The notes below the pieces were generated by a model. The model saw only the letters and a program-made list of their open reading frames with translations, was not told the origin of the DNA and ran no database searches. The translations under genes were made by a program, and so were the position numbers. A stretch of DNA of 64,000 nucleotides from Ophiodon elongatus (taxonomy: Eukaryota; Chordata; Actinopteri; Perciformes; Hexagrammidae). Within the stretch, counting starts at the first letter, position 1. Every line of letters begins with the position of its first letter. Shown piece after piece: positions 58,852 to 64,000 of the stretch. Where the stretch lies: the NCBI GenBank assembly GCA_016806645.1, contig JACSYO010002134.1, positions 1,345,988 through 1,409,987 on the forward strand, in the 5' to 3' direction.

Positions 58852-60820
58852 CACTCCTCCTCAGCCCTTATCTCCCCTATGTCTAAAAATCAGTTCACTC
58901 ATCTCTCCCGCTCTTCCAGTTCCTACCCCTTCTTGACCTTCATCTCCTCCTCCTCCTCCTCCTCCTCCTCCTCCTCATCATCATCAGTCAGCCTCATCAT
59001 CATCAGTCAGCCTCTCCAGCTTTAATTTCACTATTGGATCAATACATGCCTTTGCATAATAAATAAGCTCCAAGACTAAATTATACATTTCATTTTCTTG
59101 GAGGCTTTTTGCGTCAGAGAGAAACAACAGGCTGACCAACTGTTTGGTGTCACTTGCCGCCAGCCTGCCTCCTCACTGAGATGGCTCAATGACATAATTT
59201 CATAACAGAAGTTACGATTCAAATTGACCTACTTTCTTTGTAAGTTGCGCCCCGTTGAACACTAAACTCACTGAAACCAAGACCGAATACACGAGAAATC
59301 GCCGATATAACATATCAGTATCAGCATATTCATTAGCTGATAAGAAAAGCGATTGCAGAAAAGCAGTCATTGGCAATGAAAATCTTAGATCTCAGGCTCC
59401 TTCCAACAATGCTCATTAAATATATACAAAAAGAAAATCACAGAAGCAAAAATGAGAATTTAAGACACAAAGTAAGGAAGTATCAGGAAACTGCAGTAAT
59501 AACAAAAATATGTTTTAGATCCCTGACAAACTTTGTTAACATTATAACATACTGTGTTCATCAAAAAACACTGACAAGTGATGTTATACTTGTTTGGTAC
59601 GTGTCCAATTCTTTAACACCCACATTTAAAGCTGCTATTATCTGTATTGTTTATGTATACATTATACAGAATGGTTATGTGTAATCCCCGCGACCCTAAA
59701 ATAGGATAAGCGGTTCGGATAACGGATGGATGGATGGGTTATGTGTAATGTGAAAGGGTTGCTTGCAAAACTCTGCAGTCCACTTCAGCTCACTGTTGCA
59801 CATCTACAGTTTCGGTTCAGTCTTATCGCTGTCAGCATTCTCCTTTCTAGCAGCAGGCGGCTGTTTCATTGTAAATATGTACTCTAAACCCACTGTGCGC
59901 TAACTGTCTGGCACTATCTGGTGAACATAGAGGTTAAAAAGCCAGATGTTTCCCTCCAAACACAGAGCTAAAAGGAGAATACATATTGGACTTGCATTCA
60001 TCAGGTGGACACAAATATGTAAATGTGAATATGTAAATAGGGAATCGTTTTCTAATTGTTCGCCATGTGAACTTTATAAGGTGATACTTTGTTTAGCTTG
60101 TAAAGCTGCTTGAAAGTCAAATAATATTACATTAAAGGGGACATATCCTGGTCATTTTCAGGTTCATGCTTGTATTTTTGGTTTCTACCAGAACATCTTT
60201 GCATGCTTTAATGCTCATTCTGTCTGTCTGAATATATCTGTATTCAACCTCTGTCTGACATGCTCCACTTTAACGCCTGTCACTTTCAGCACCCCTCCCG
60301 AAAAAGCCCAGTCTGCTCTGATTGGCTAGCCAGAAAAATATGGTGTCCCTTTGCAAAGGTGGTTCTCAAGTTTTGGTTGGAGATACTCTGATGGAGTGTG
60401 ATTCATCCTAACGAACCTGCATGCGATATAGGAAGCGGAGCCAAATCTAAAAGGCTTATTTAACAATGTTTTCTGATCTGAGTAGCCCACAAAATGTCTC
60501 AATAAGCACTAATTTGGGTCTGTGCAAAAGCATTGAAAATTTCCCTTTAAACTTGACCGTGTTGTGATGACCACCTGTTTATGGGTATAAATAATCACCA
60601 ATTAGGAGATCCATCAATTATTCCTGAGGATCATTTATACATGCCATCATTTTCCTAATGAAGCACATCAACTGAGGGGTAGCAGCGGGGGTAAAGGAGA
60701 GCACTTACTGTAGCCAGCTCATCAAACTTCCCAAAGAGTTCGTTGAGCAGTTTGACCAGTTCCTGAGCGGTACACTGAGAAGCCAAGCTGGTGAAACCCA
60801 CAATGTCTGCAAACAGGATG
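30131..60820 (-). CDS. adcy1: adenylate cyclase type 1 (17 coding exons, 5' end outside window)
   Basis: Joined in order, the 17 exons give about 825 residues ending at TGA (30133-30131). Order: C1a catalytic domain (FADIVGFTSL; ILGDCYYCVSGL; WSNDVTLAN), C1b with the calmodulin-binding segment (IPFSNVMNCDDDDKRRALR), second six-helix membrane cassette with N-glycosylation sequons, C2a catalytic domain (FASIANFNDFYIEL; IEKIKTIGSTYMAAVG; PQYDIWGNTVNVASRMD), and a Ser/Thr-rich tail. The visible metal-binding aspartates of C1 and the Lys/Asp and Asn/Arg positions of C2 are intact, so the enzyme should be active. The reaction is ATP to cAMP plus pyrophosphate at the plasma membrane. ADCY1 is stimulated by Ca2+/calmodulin and is mainly neuronal. 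Similarity to human ADCY1 as I remember it is high throughout, more than to ADCY3 or ADCY8. The N-terminus and first membrane cassette lie right of 64000. Confidence 0.97.
30610..30745 (+). mobile_element. teleost dispersed repeat fragment in last adcy1 intron
   Basis: The motifs GTTAGCTTAGCATAAAGACT and GGAAACAGCTAGCATGGCTC are the core of a repeat widespread in spiny-rayed fish. It lies in the 465-nt intron between the last two adcy1 exons. Confidence 0.65.
30926..31050 (-). CDS. adcy1: adcy1 window exon 16 (C2a catalytic core)
   Basis: The exon is 125 nt, with acceptor ATGTCTCCAG and donor CAG|GTACAC. It encodes INVGPVVAGVIGARRPQYD and IWGNTVNVASRMDSTGVQGK. The Asp of PQYDIWG recognises adenine. 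Asn and Arg in NTVNVASR are the transition-state residues of C2. Confidence 0.97.
31941..31979. repeat. adcy1: TG-rich tract beside the adcy1 GC donor
   Basis: It reads as CA-rich in the transcript and lies 11-49 nt downstream of the GC 5' splice site of window exon 15. Confidence 0.95.
31991..32102 (-). CDS. adcy1: adcy1 window exon 15 (C2a; followed by a GC donor)
   Basis: The exon is 112 nt, with acceptor CTGATTCACAG. It encodes VKSITSHLCTVADFAIDMF to YNDFVLRV plus the first base of a Gly codon. The next bases are GCGAGT, so this intron has a GC rather than GT donor. The reading frame and family sequence (FVLRV|GINVGP) allow no other boundary that I can see. Confidence 0.95.
32583..32681 (-). 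CDS. adcy1: adcy1 window exon 14 (C2a, purine-specifying Lys)
   Basis: The exon is 99 nt (33 codons), with acceptor ACCCCTCCAG and donor AAG|GTACAC. It encodes LMDKECYREIEKIKTIGST and YMAAVGLVPTTASK. The Lys in EKIKTIG reads the adenine ring in membrane cyclases. Confidence 0.97.
33161..33307 (-). CDS. adcy1: adcy1 window exon 13 (C2a start)
   Basis: The exon is 147 nt (49 codons), with acceptor CGGCCCTCCAG and donor GAG|GTGAGT. It encodes DLYYQSYAQVGVLFASIAN then FNDFYIELDGNNMGVEC to IIADFDE. FASIANFNDFY is the C2 counterpart of the C1 metal loop and lacks the metal aspartates, as expected. Confidence 0.97.
33485..33690 (+). mobile_element. tRNA-headed SINE-like element, copy 1
   Basis: The 5' part has a pol III A box (TGGTCAGTGGTAGAGC) and B box (GGTTCGATCCC) at tRNA-like spacing. 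The body follows with TGTCCTTGGGCAAGACAC and GCAGGTGGCACCTTGCATGG. The 3' end is lost. I recognise it as a common teleost repeat. Confidence 0.7.
34041..34087 (+). repeat. TCTG tetranucleotide microsatellite
   Basis: About 11 uninterrupted copies of GTCT lie between the two SINE-like copies in an adcy1 intron. Confidence 0.95.
34150..34425 (+). mobile_element. tRNA-headed SINE-like element, copy 2
   Basis: It shares CTGCATGTCAAAGTCCTTGG, GACAGGTGGCACCTTGTATG and the tail CTCTTTGAGTGGCCGGAAAA with the family of copy 1. The B box has decayed (GGTTTGAGCTG), so it is probably older or inactive. Confidence 0.7.
35040..35260 (+). mobile_element. dispersed repeat, copy A
   Basis: The segments CTACTAACCAATACTGTCTG and GGGTAACATATTCTTTC recur with substitutions at 51455-51595. 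The left edge TTAAAGGATAAG suggests a TTAA target. The right limit is unclear. Confidence 0.5.
38000..38116 (-). CDS. adcy1: adcy1 window exon 12 (linker into C2)
   Basis: The exon is 117 nt (39 codons), with acceptor TTGCTGATCCAG and donor ATG|GTGAGC. It encodes AEEERCEMEKVKLDNKRIL and FNLLPAHVAQHFLMSNPRNM. This is the signalling helix and the LLPAHVAQHF motif that precedes C2a in ADCY1. Confidence 0.97.
38792..38918 (-). CDS. adcy1: adcy1 window exon 11 (transmembrane helix 12)
   Basis: The exon is 127 nt, with acceptor GTGTGTGTCTTTCAG and donor CAG|GTATGT. It encodes GGFLHSRGYDPVLAALLFSG and ALALHSRQLDLKLRLDYLW. It ends the membrane cassette and starts the helical linker to C2. Confidence 0.96.
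39090..39346 (-). CDS. adcy1: adcy1 window exon 10 (glycosylated loop, helices 10 and 11)
   Basis: The exon is 257 nt, with acceptor CCTCCTCCAG and donor GG|GTAAGA. It encodes VGCVPWGRVGTNSSLSVED, then an extracellular loop with sequons NSS and NST, then MAYSLLSCVAGTLTLVPYL and LLKNLLLLLLSVTYTVVME. Both sequons lie between helices 9 and 10, where membrane adenylyl cyclases are glycosylated. Confidence 0.96.
40650..40783. repeat. 32-bp imperfect inverted repeat (foldback)
   Basis: The arms at 40650-40681 and 40752-40783 are inverted relative to each other with 21 of 32 positions identical. Several mismatches become G:U pairs in RNA. The loop is about 70 nt. It lies in the intron after adcy1 window exon 9. 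Confidence 0.6.
40967..41056 (-). CDS. adcy1: adcy1 window exon 9 (transmembrane helix 9)
   Basis: The exon is 90 nt (30 codons), with acceptor CTGGTTTTAG and donor GTG|GTAAGA. It encodes CQPSCLTIQIRTVLCVFLVL and LTYSVTQACV. Confidence 0.96.
41334..41660 (+). mobile_element. non-autonomous hAT-like element, copy 2
   Basis: It starts CAGTGGCGGAAGTAGGAAG, then a short GGAAGAA tandem, then TTAAGTAAAGGTAGCAATAC and AAAAGTAAAAGTACTCATCG, shared with copy 1 at 18442. The 3' end is indistinct. Confidence 0.6.
41905..42300 (+). other. compact promoter-ORF-polyA unit, possible solo LTR
   Basis: In 400 bp there are an inverted CCAAT (GATTGGAGG, about 41910), CCAAT at about 41936 and 41965, and a TATA-like TTTTAAATAG (about 41988). 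A 50-codon ORF runs 42044-42196 (starts MQPSSTLLHPG). AATAAA follows at 42295-42300. This is the order of parts in an LTR or a tiny intronless gene, antisense to adcy1 within an intron. TG...CA ends with a target duplication were not found. I do not recognise the peptide. Confidence 0.35.
42815..42899 (-). CDS. adcy1: adcy1 window exon 8 (transmembrane helix 8)
   Basis: The exon is 85 nt, with acceptor TCTCTCTCAG and donor CAG|GTAAGA. It encodes GMLVLLLLLLCVCFHVACV and MYLHLTSVQ, a Leu-rich membrane helix. The upstream intron is only 214 nt. Confidence 0.96.
43038..43107. repeat. adcy1: TG microsatellite abutting an adcy1 5' splice site
   Basis: In the transcript this is a CA repeat beginning at about intron base 7 of window exon 7. 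Confidence 0.97.
43114..43211 (-). CDS. adcy1: adcy1 window exon 7 (transmembrane helix 7)
   Basis: The exon is 98 nt, with acceptor TGTCCTTTAG and donor CA|GTACGT. It encodes YHQVYDDHFTSAVVLSLI to FGLIYLLMIP, the first helix of the second membrane cassette. A 70-nt CA-repeat (in the transcript) begins at about the seventh intron base. Confidence 0.96.
44225..44297. repeat. CA microsatellite
   Basis: CA repeat with CG interruptions, about 230 nt downstream of window exon 6 in the transcript, where it is UG. Confidence 0.95.
44527..44721 (-). CDS. adcy1: adcy1 window exon 6 (C1b, end of calmodulin-binding region)
   Basis: The exon is 195 nt (65 codons), with acceptor GTGTCTGACAG and donor AGG|GTGAGG. 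It encodes RRALRTTSEKLKSRTSF to HYITLFYRSRDRERR. The basic RRALRTTSEKLK completes the calmodulin-binding helix. RVNRYIGRLIEARQTE links to the second membrane cassette. Confidence 0.96.
45050..45560. mobile_element. teleost interspersed repeat region
   Basis: AGTTTATTCATATAGCGCTT at the left and GACAGGGAGCCAGTGCAAGG at the right are typical phrases of a common fish repeat. The centre is degraded. Confidence 0.5.
46085..46360. repeat. GCTAAC-type dispersed repeat
   Basis: It is dense in GTTAGC/GCTAAC/GCTAATG words, as in a repeat common in percomorphs. Related stretches occur at about 50190-50260, 53275-53450, 55590-55880 and 62810-63000. Confidence 0.5.
47131..47155. repeat. ACAG tetranucleotide microsatellite
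   Basis: About six copies of ACAG in the intron between adcy1 window exons 5 and 6. Confidence 0.95.
48921..49076 (-). CDS. adcy1: adcy1 window exon 5 (C1b, start of calmodulin-binding region)
   Basis: The exon is 156 nt (52 codons), with acceptor GATCTTCCAG's minus-strand CAG before 49076 and donor AAG|GTATTT. It encodes IFPGLILSDIKPAKRMKFK to IPFSNVMNCDDDDK. The last part is the start of the ADCY1 calmodulin-binding segment, which continues in the next exon. Confidence 0.96.
50854..50995 (-). CDS. adcy1: adcy1 window exon 4 (end of C1a)
   Basis: The exon is 142 nt, with acceptor TGTGCTCTCAG and donor AAA|GTACGC. It encodes KVHITRTTLECLNGDYEVE to HIETFFIVPSHRRK, the end of the first catalytic domain. 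Confidence 0.97.
51430..51600 (+). mobile_element. dispersed repeat, copy B
   Basis: This is a diverged counterpart of 35110-35260 in the same order and orientation (CTACTAACACATACTGCATC; GGATAACATATTCCTCTTTG). Confidence 0.5.
52394..52435. repeat. adcy1: TG microsatellite near an adcy1 5' splice site
   Basis: Pure TG repeat on the + strand, CA in the transcript, 55-97 nt past the donor of window exon 3. Confidence 0.97.
52492..52650 (-). CDS. adcy1: adcy1 window exon 3 (C1a, WSNDVTLAN)
   Basis: The exon is 159 nt, with acceptor CCTCTGCAG and donor GG|GTCAGT. It encodes SVVEATEVDLNMRVGLHTGR to WSNDVTLANVMEAGGLPG. WSNDVTLAN is the conserved nucleotide-site strand of C1. The donor is weaker than average, and a CA tract follows it at 55-97 nt. 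Confidence 0.97.
52900..53180. repeat. dispersed repeat with decayed tRNA-like B box
   Basis: GGTGTTCGAGACCC resembles a B box, preceded by an anticodon-arm-like stretch, but no cloverleaf forms. Phrases such as GAAATATCTCAACGACC are typical of fish repeats. Confidence 0.4.
54159..54294. repeat. long TG microsatellite
   Basis: About 136 bp of TG with regularly spaced CG interruptions, the longest dinucleotide tract in the window. It suggests a higher-order unit of about 26 bp. Confidence 0.97.
54770..55200. repeat. CpG-bearing GTTAGC-rich repeat island
   Basis: GTTAGCTCTGTCAACACTGT and GCTGTTAGCACCATTAGCTG are near-tandem. The block is GC-rich within an AT-rich intron and contains no plausible exon in the adcy1 frame. 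It is probably part of a mobile element. Confidence 0.4.
55335..55462 (-). CDS. adcy1: adcy1 window exon 2 (C1a, second metal Asp)
   Basis: The exon is 128 nt, with acceptor TGTGTGTCTGCAG and donor GC|GTGAGT. It encodes ENHCRRIKILGDCYYCVSG to EMGLDMIDTI plus two bases of an Ala codon. LGDCYYC carries the second metal-binding Asp. A CA-rich stretch follows the donor at about 24-45 nt. Confidence 0.97.
56897..56938. repeat. TG microsatellite
   Basis: Pure TG repeat in an adcy1 intron. CA tracts at 56452-56484 and 56695-56727 lie nearby in the opposite orientation. Confidence 0.95.
57736..57768. repeat. perfect 14-bp stem, 5-nt loop hairpin
   Basis: Arm 57736-57749 is AAATTATTGGCCAG, the loop is ATTGA, and arm 57755-57768 is the exact reverse complement CTGGCCAATAATTT. 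It is in a large adcy1 intron, not next to a splice site. Confidence 0.95.
58572..58627. repeat. TG microsatellite
   Basis: Pure TG repeat. A TC-CA compound tract (58789-58848) follows in the opposite sense, and a TCC run at 58946-58978. Confidence 0.95.
59673..59749 (+). mobile_element. 51-bp retrotransposed tail with 13-bp target site duplication
   Basis: GGTTATGTGTAAT occurs at 59673-59685 and again, exactly, at 59737-59749. Between them (59686-59736) lies GCGACCCTAAAATAGGATAA followed by a GGAT-repeat tail, a recognised 3' end of fish LINE/SINE-type elements. The structure is a severely 5'-truncated target-primed insertion. Confidence 0.85.
60132..60550 (+). mobile_element. MITE with TTAA target site
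   Basis: It is bounded by TTAAAGGGGACATATCC at the left and ATTTTCCCTTTAA at the right, so TTAA flanks both ends of an AAAGGG inverted terminus. The interior (CCTCCCGAAAAAGCCCAGTC; TGCTCTGATTGGCTAGCC) is a teleost repeat I recognise. TTAA duplication suggests piggyBac-type mobilisation. No transposase is present. Confidence 0.7.
60709..60820 (-). CDS. adcy1: adcy1 window exon 1 (C1a, metal site)
   Basis: The exon is 112 nt: one base completing a codon plus 37 codons. The acceptor is TTCTGACAG and the donor ACA|GTAAGT. It encodes SILFADIVGFTSLASQCT to FGKFDELAT. The Asp of FADIVGFT is the first catalytic metal ligand of class III cyclases. Confidence 0.97.
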
Positions 60821-61468
60821 CTGTCAGAAGAGAGAAAGACAAATTATAATCTGATGTGAAGAGCTCAACTTGTCCTGAAGCTGTTTTCCTTGTGTTCTCC
60901 AGGAAGGAAACACTCTGTTTCTCAGAACACAAAGCGCATACAGAAGCAGAGGGGGCATATTGACTGCACAAACAAGTATTTTAAATACCCACAGATCACA
61001 CAGCAGCAGAAGAATTGGCTAAGAGCGATCAAACGTGAAGCGAGAACATCATAATCCAATCCCTGACAAGTAAAAGCATCTTTTAGGCCAACCACTAATT
61101 CAGTTACAGAGCTAAAATGCCTGCTGCTGGCTAGCTGCTGTAATGGGGATGAAGAAGGTGTTGAAAGCTACTTAGCCCTTCATTCATTTGCTGAGAGGCC
61201 AGATGGCAACAAACTGTTATGGATCTTATTGACGCTCCATCCCAAGCATGATGAACAAATATTTCATACTATGGCTGATATGAGACCAAAACAACATTTT
61301 TTGGATGTCTTACTCAGATAATTTCCCTAGAAAACTGCTATTTTGAATTAGCAAAAAAAAAGTTGATCTGATGAAAAACTATTGTTTTATTTCCTTGCCC
61401 AAAACAACACATTTGTGTACAAAAAAAAAGATATATATGATTTTGCTATATTTTTGCAGCAATGAATG

Positions 61469-62083
61469 TAGAGGTGTGACGTGCAAAAATATCGATACAG
61501 CTTACTATCGCGATCATTTTTTCAACGATAGTGTATCGGTGCATCTGTGACTTTCAATACATTAAAAGAAATCCTGTTTTAGACAGATACAAATGTCCTT
61601 TAAATTGTCTTGAATCCCTGTGTGTGTCAAACAACCTCCTCCTGCGTTCCTCTAACGCTAAATGTCGCTGCTTATTGCCTTCTAAGCTAAGGCCAGTGAC
61701 CTCCCGGCCTGTCACATGATCCGGCCAAAATCACAACAATGCGTCTTACAAGCAAGCGGCTGTATAACCTGAAGGAATGGGACATAAATGGGAACGACCC
61801 AGCTACAGACAACTTTACTGAATGCACTTTATTTCATATGATGTTTATGGCATCTACATGTAAGTTAAGAGTGGTCAGTGACACAATAAGAAAAGAATAT
61901 GCACTATATTTATTTTTTATGGCAAGTGCATTTCTGTTCCGTGTATTCACTGCTGAGTGACTCTGTGCAAAGCAAATACCTTTTCAAAGTAGTTTTGATG
62001 CAATTTGTCCGAGTTATCAATATGTGATGTACGTATTTTTACATTTTTAGTAAAAAAACAAAAATAGAGTATTGCAATATATA

Positions 62084-62143
<60 letters not shown>

Positions 62144-62499
62144 TGTAGGAGCCATTGGTTATGTCTGTGTATTATATGTGTGTGTGGAGCCTATCTCAGG
62201 TTGACCACGGGTGGCAGTGTGTATTAGTGTGGGAGGTATTTTATATATGGGGCACAGGTGCAACTGACAGAGGTAATGATGCATGGGTGACGGGGAGATC
62301 GCACGTTTTTTTTTTTAAAACAAAACACACCAGAGGGAAACCAATAGATATCAAGCAAATGGTCAGTTGTGAACTATAATTAAACGGGAACCTCACCCAA
62401 AACTACGAATGGCCTGGAATCTCTTTGTAACAGCGAGTAAAGAACAGGATCTTCTCCCAGCCGAGTGGCTCGTCACTGAAATCAGTCACTATACAAATA

Positions 62500-62541
<42 letters not shown>

Positions 62542-62654
62542 CATATATATTACATTGTATTGTGTTGTATAACAATATATTGCGATATATGGTATTGTAA
62601 AAATGTGTATCGTGATACGTATAATTGTGAGGTGGTTGCCAATACACAGCCCTA
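61469..62654. mobile_element. 1.2-kb non-autonomous DNA element
   Basis: The left end TAGAGGTGTGACGTGCAAAA and the inverse of the right end TAGGGCTGTGTATTGGCAAC share TAG.G.TGTG. Subterminal ATCGATACAG and ATCGTGATACGTAT-like words are typical of a large fish MITE family. Two AT microsatellites lie inside. Short ORFs in it are not transposase. Confidence 0.5.
62081..62145. repeat. AT microsatellite
   Basis: Pure TA repeat inside the 61469-62654 element; a second lies at 62491-62550. Confidence 0.97.
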
Positions 62655-64000
62655 GTAGAGACGGCGTGTACGGCTCTGGCAGCAGCAACGACCTTTCAAT
62701 CACAGTAAGCCCATCTGAAAGCATATTCTGCTTCATGGTTCTATTTCACTCTAAACTGGACCGTAATTTACTCAATGAACATCATGCTGTATTGAAGAAA
62801 ACTTGAAGGATCAATTGTAACTAACTTTTGATCTAATGCCATCATCAGGTCAAAATATGAATTCGTACAGTGCATTGGTTTATGACCAAATACTTGCAAT
62901 AGCAAGCTAATAGTAATCCCATCAGCACTTCTGTAACTGTACCTCTGGTTTGGTGCCAGTTAGCAAATGTTAGCGTGCTAACATACATGCTTGTGTTTTC
63001 TTGTGAGAACAGTTTCGCTAAATGTTGTCCAAACCCTAGCAACCGTACATGACGTTTTTCTCAATAATATAGTCTAAAAAGGGAAAATAAATTACTTTAA
63101 ACAGGGAACCTCGAAGAATAAGTTAACAAGATGTAGCTGACCAGACATTCAATGCCAGCTTTCAGTACTTTTGACACTCGTTGTTAGGGAAACATTTTTG
63201 GTCGGCACCCAATCATTTCTGAGATTCGATTACCAGCACAAAGAGGGCCCTTCCTCTGGATAGTGAATGAGTTGCTATGCTCTTTTTGTCAGGGCAGTAG
63301 AGTTGCTCAGGAGCCTGATGTATGCAAAGCCGGGATCACGACAGCTGCTCGACAGAAGAGCTCTGTTGTGTGATTTGTCTTTGAATGGCGCTGTTCTGCA
63401 GGTCGTGCTGGCGGGTGAGGGAGCGAAGGCGAGAGGAGGGCAGGGTAGGGGAGGCGGTGGAAGGGGGGAGAGCAGAGCGGTGGCAGAGCTAAATAGGTAT
63501 GGGATCAAACGTTCTCGGGGCTACATCAAAGGGGGGCCAGATCAGGGAGATGTCATGCCCCTGCTCAGCGCACTAATGGTGACGTTCTTTTTTGTTTTTT
63601 TTATTCCCCCCACCTCCCACGTGGTAACGGGTGCATGTGTGTCTGTGTTTGTAGCAGCTCCCTGGAGACGGGCGGGTGCTGGCTCGCATTGGGTGCAGCA
63701 GCGTGATGTTTGGCCGCGTGCCAGTTCAGCAGCAAGGCGGGTGAACGAGCGGTGATGCTCCCGAGCTGTGTGGGAGCCGAGCGGATAGACAGACAGAGAG
63801 AGACGGAGAGTGGAGAGGACTGTCTCTTGACAGGAGTGCTGTTGACATGCTACGTAGCCCTCCACTCCCACACTCAGCAGCACTGATACAGCTCTCCTTT
63901 TCTCTTTCCTGGCCCGTTGGAACGTAATCAGCTCAAAGTCGGGCCAGGTTCTCACGCTCTGTAATATTTTCCTCATTACATGTGCAATAGAGGTGGCTGC

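Larger units (their letters stand above)
60821..64000 (-). other. adcy1: adcy1 5' intron sequence running off the window
   Basis: The preceding exon, expected to encode the region around ERLLMSLLPRNVAMEMKEDF in the family, is not present on the minus strand between 60821 and 64000, so it lies further right. The stretch holds a 1.2-kb MITE-like element (61469-62654), a GCTAAC-type repeat copy (about 62810-63000) and otherwise unremarkable sequence. Confidence 0.75.

Noticed and set aside
60905..64000. Search for the preceding adcy1 exon or a downstream promoter
   Set aside because: No minus-strand segment resembles the expected exon or a CpG promoter, so the 5' exons are outside the window.
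1..64000. An undescribed multi-gene defence, biosynthetic or mobile system
   Set aside because: All supportable coding sequence belongs to three known vertebrate genes. Remaining structure is repeats, regulatory DNA and transposon debris.

Overview
This window is eukaryotic nuclear DNA from a ray-finned fish. The evidence is split vertebrate genes with canonical splice sites, abundant CA/TG microsatellites, and several dispersed repeats whose sequences I recognise as typical of teleosts, probably percomorphs (the clade is inference). I see no bacterial, viral or plasmid gene set.

Three genes are present, in an arrangement I recall from other vertebrates: igfbp3 faces igfbp1 tail to tail, and adcy1 lies upstream of igfbp1 on the same strand. 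(1) igfbp3, + strand: only its last two coding exons are inside (156-275 and 8984-9109), followed by a 3' UTR of uncertain length (candidate polyA signals at 10034 and 12634). (2) igfbp1, - strand: complete, four coding exons between 15926 and 14341, 263 residues, with a TATA box at 16085-16078 and a 3' UTR probably ending near 13250. (3) adcy1 (calmodulin-stimulated adenylyl cyclase 1), - strand: 17 coding exons between 60820 and 30131, giving about 825 residues from the first catalytic domain to the stop, then a probable 3' UTR of about 2.3 kb ending near 27850. The exons for the N-terminus and first membrane cassette lie beyond the right edge.

By region: 1-9.1 kb is mostly one igfbp3 intron with TG/CA tracts and a miniature transposon. 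9.1-14.3 kb holds the facing 3' UTRs. 14.3-16.5 kb is igfbp1 and its promoter. 16.5-27.8 kb is intergenic, with tandem repeats, transposon remnants and a compact CpG-rich island at 26.46-26.76 kb. 27.8-64 kb is adcy1, whose introns carry SINE, LINE and MITE debris.

IGFBP1 and IGFBP3 are secreted binders of insulin-like growth factors. ADCY1 is a membrane enzyme making cAMP, with no direct biochemical link to them; the linkage is ancestral synteny. I found no undescribed multi-gene system. The observations most worth checking are CA-rich tracts just downstream of several 5' splice sites (one beside a GC donor), a 51-bp insertion flanked by a perfect 13-bp target duplication, a perfect 14-bp hairpin, the CpG/CRE/E-box island, and a promoter-to-polyA mini-unit inside an adcy1 intron.
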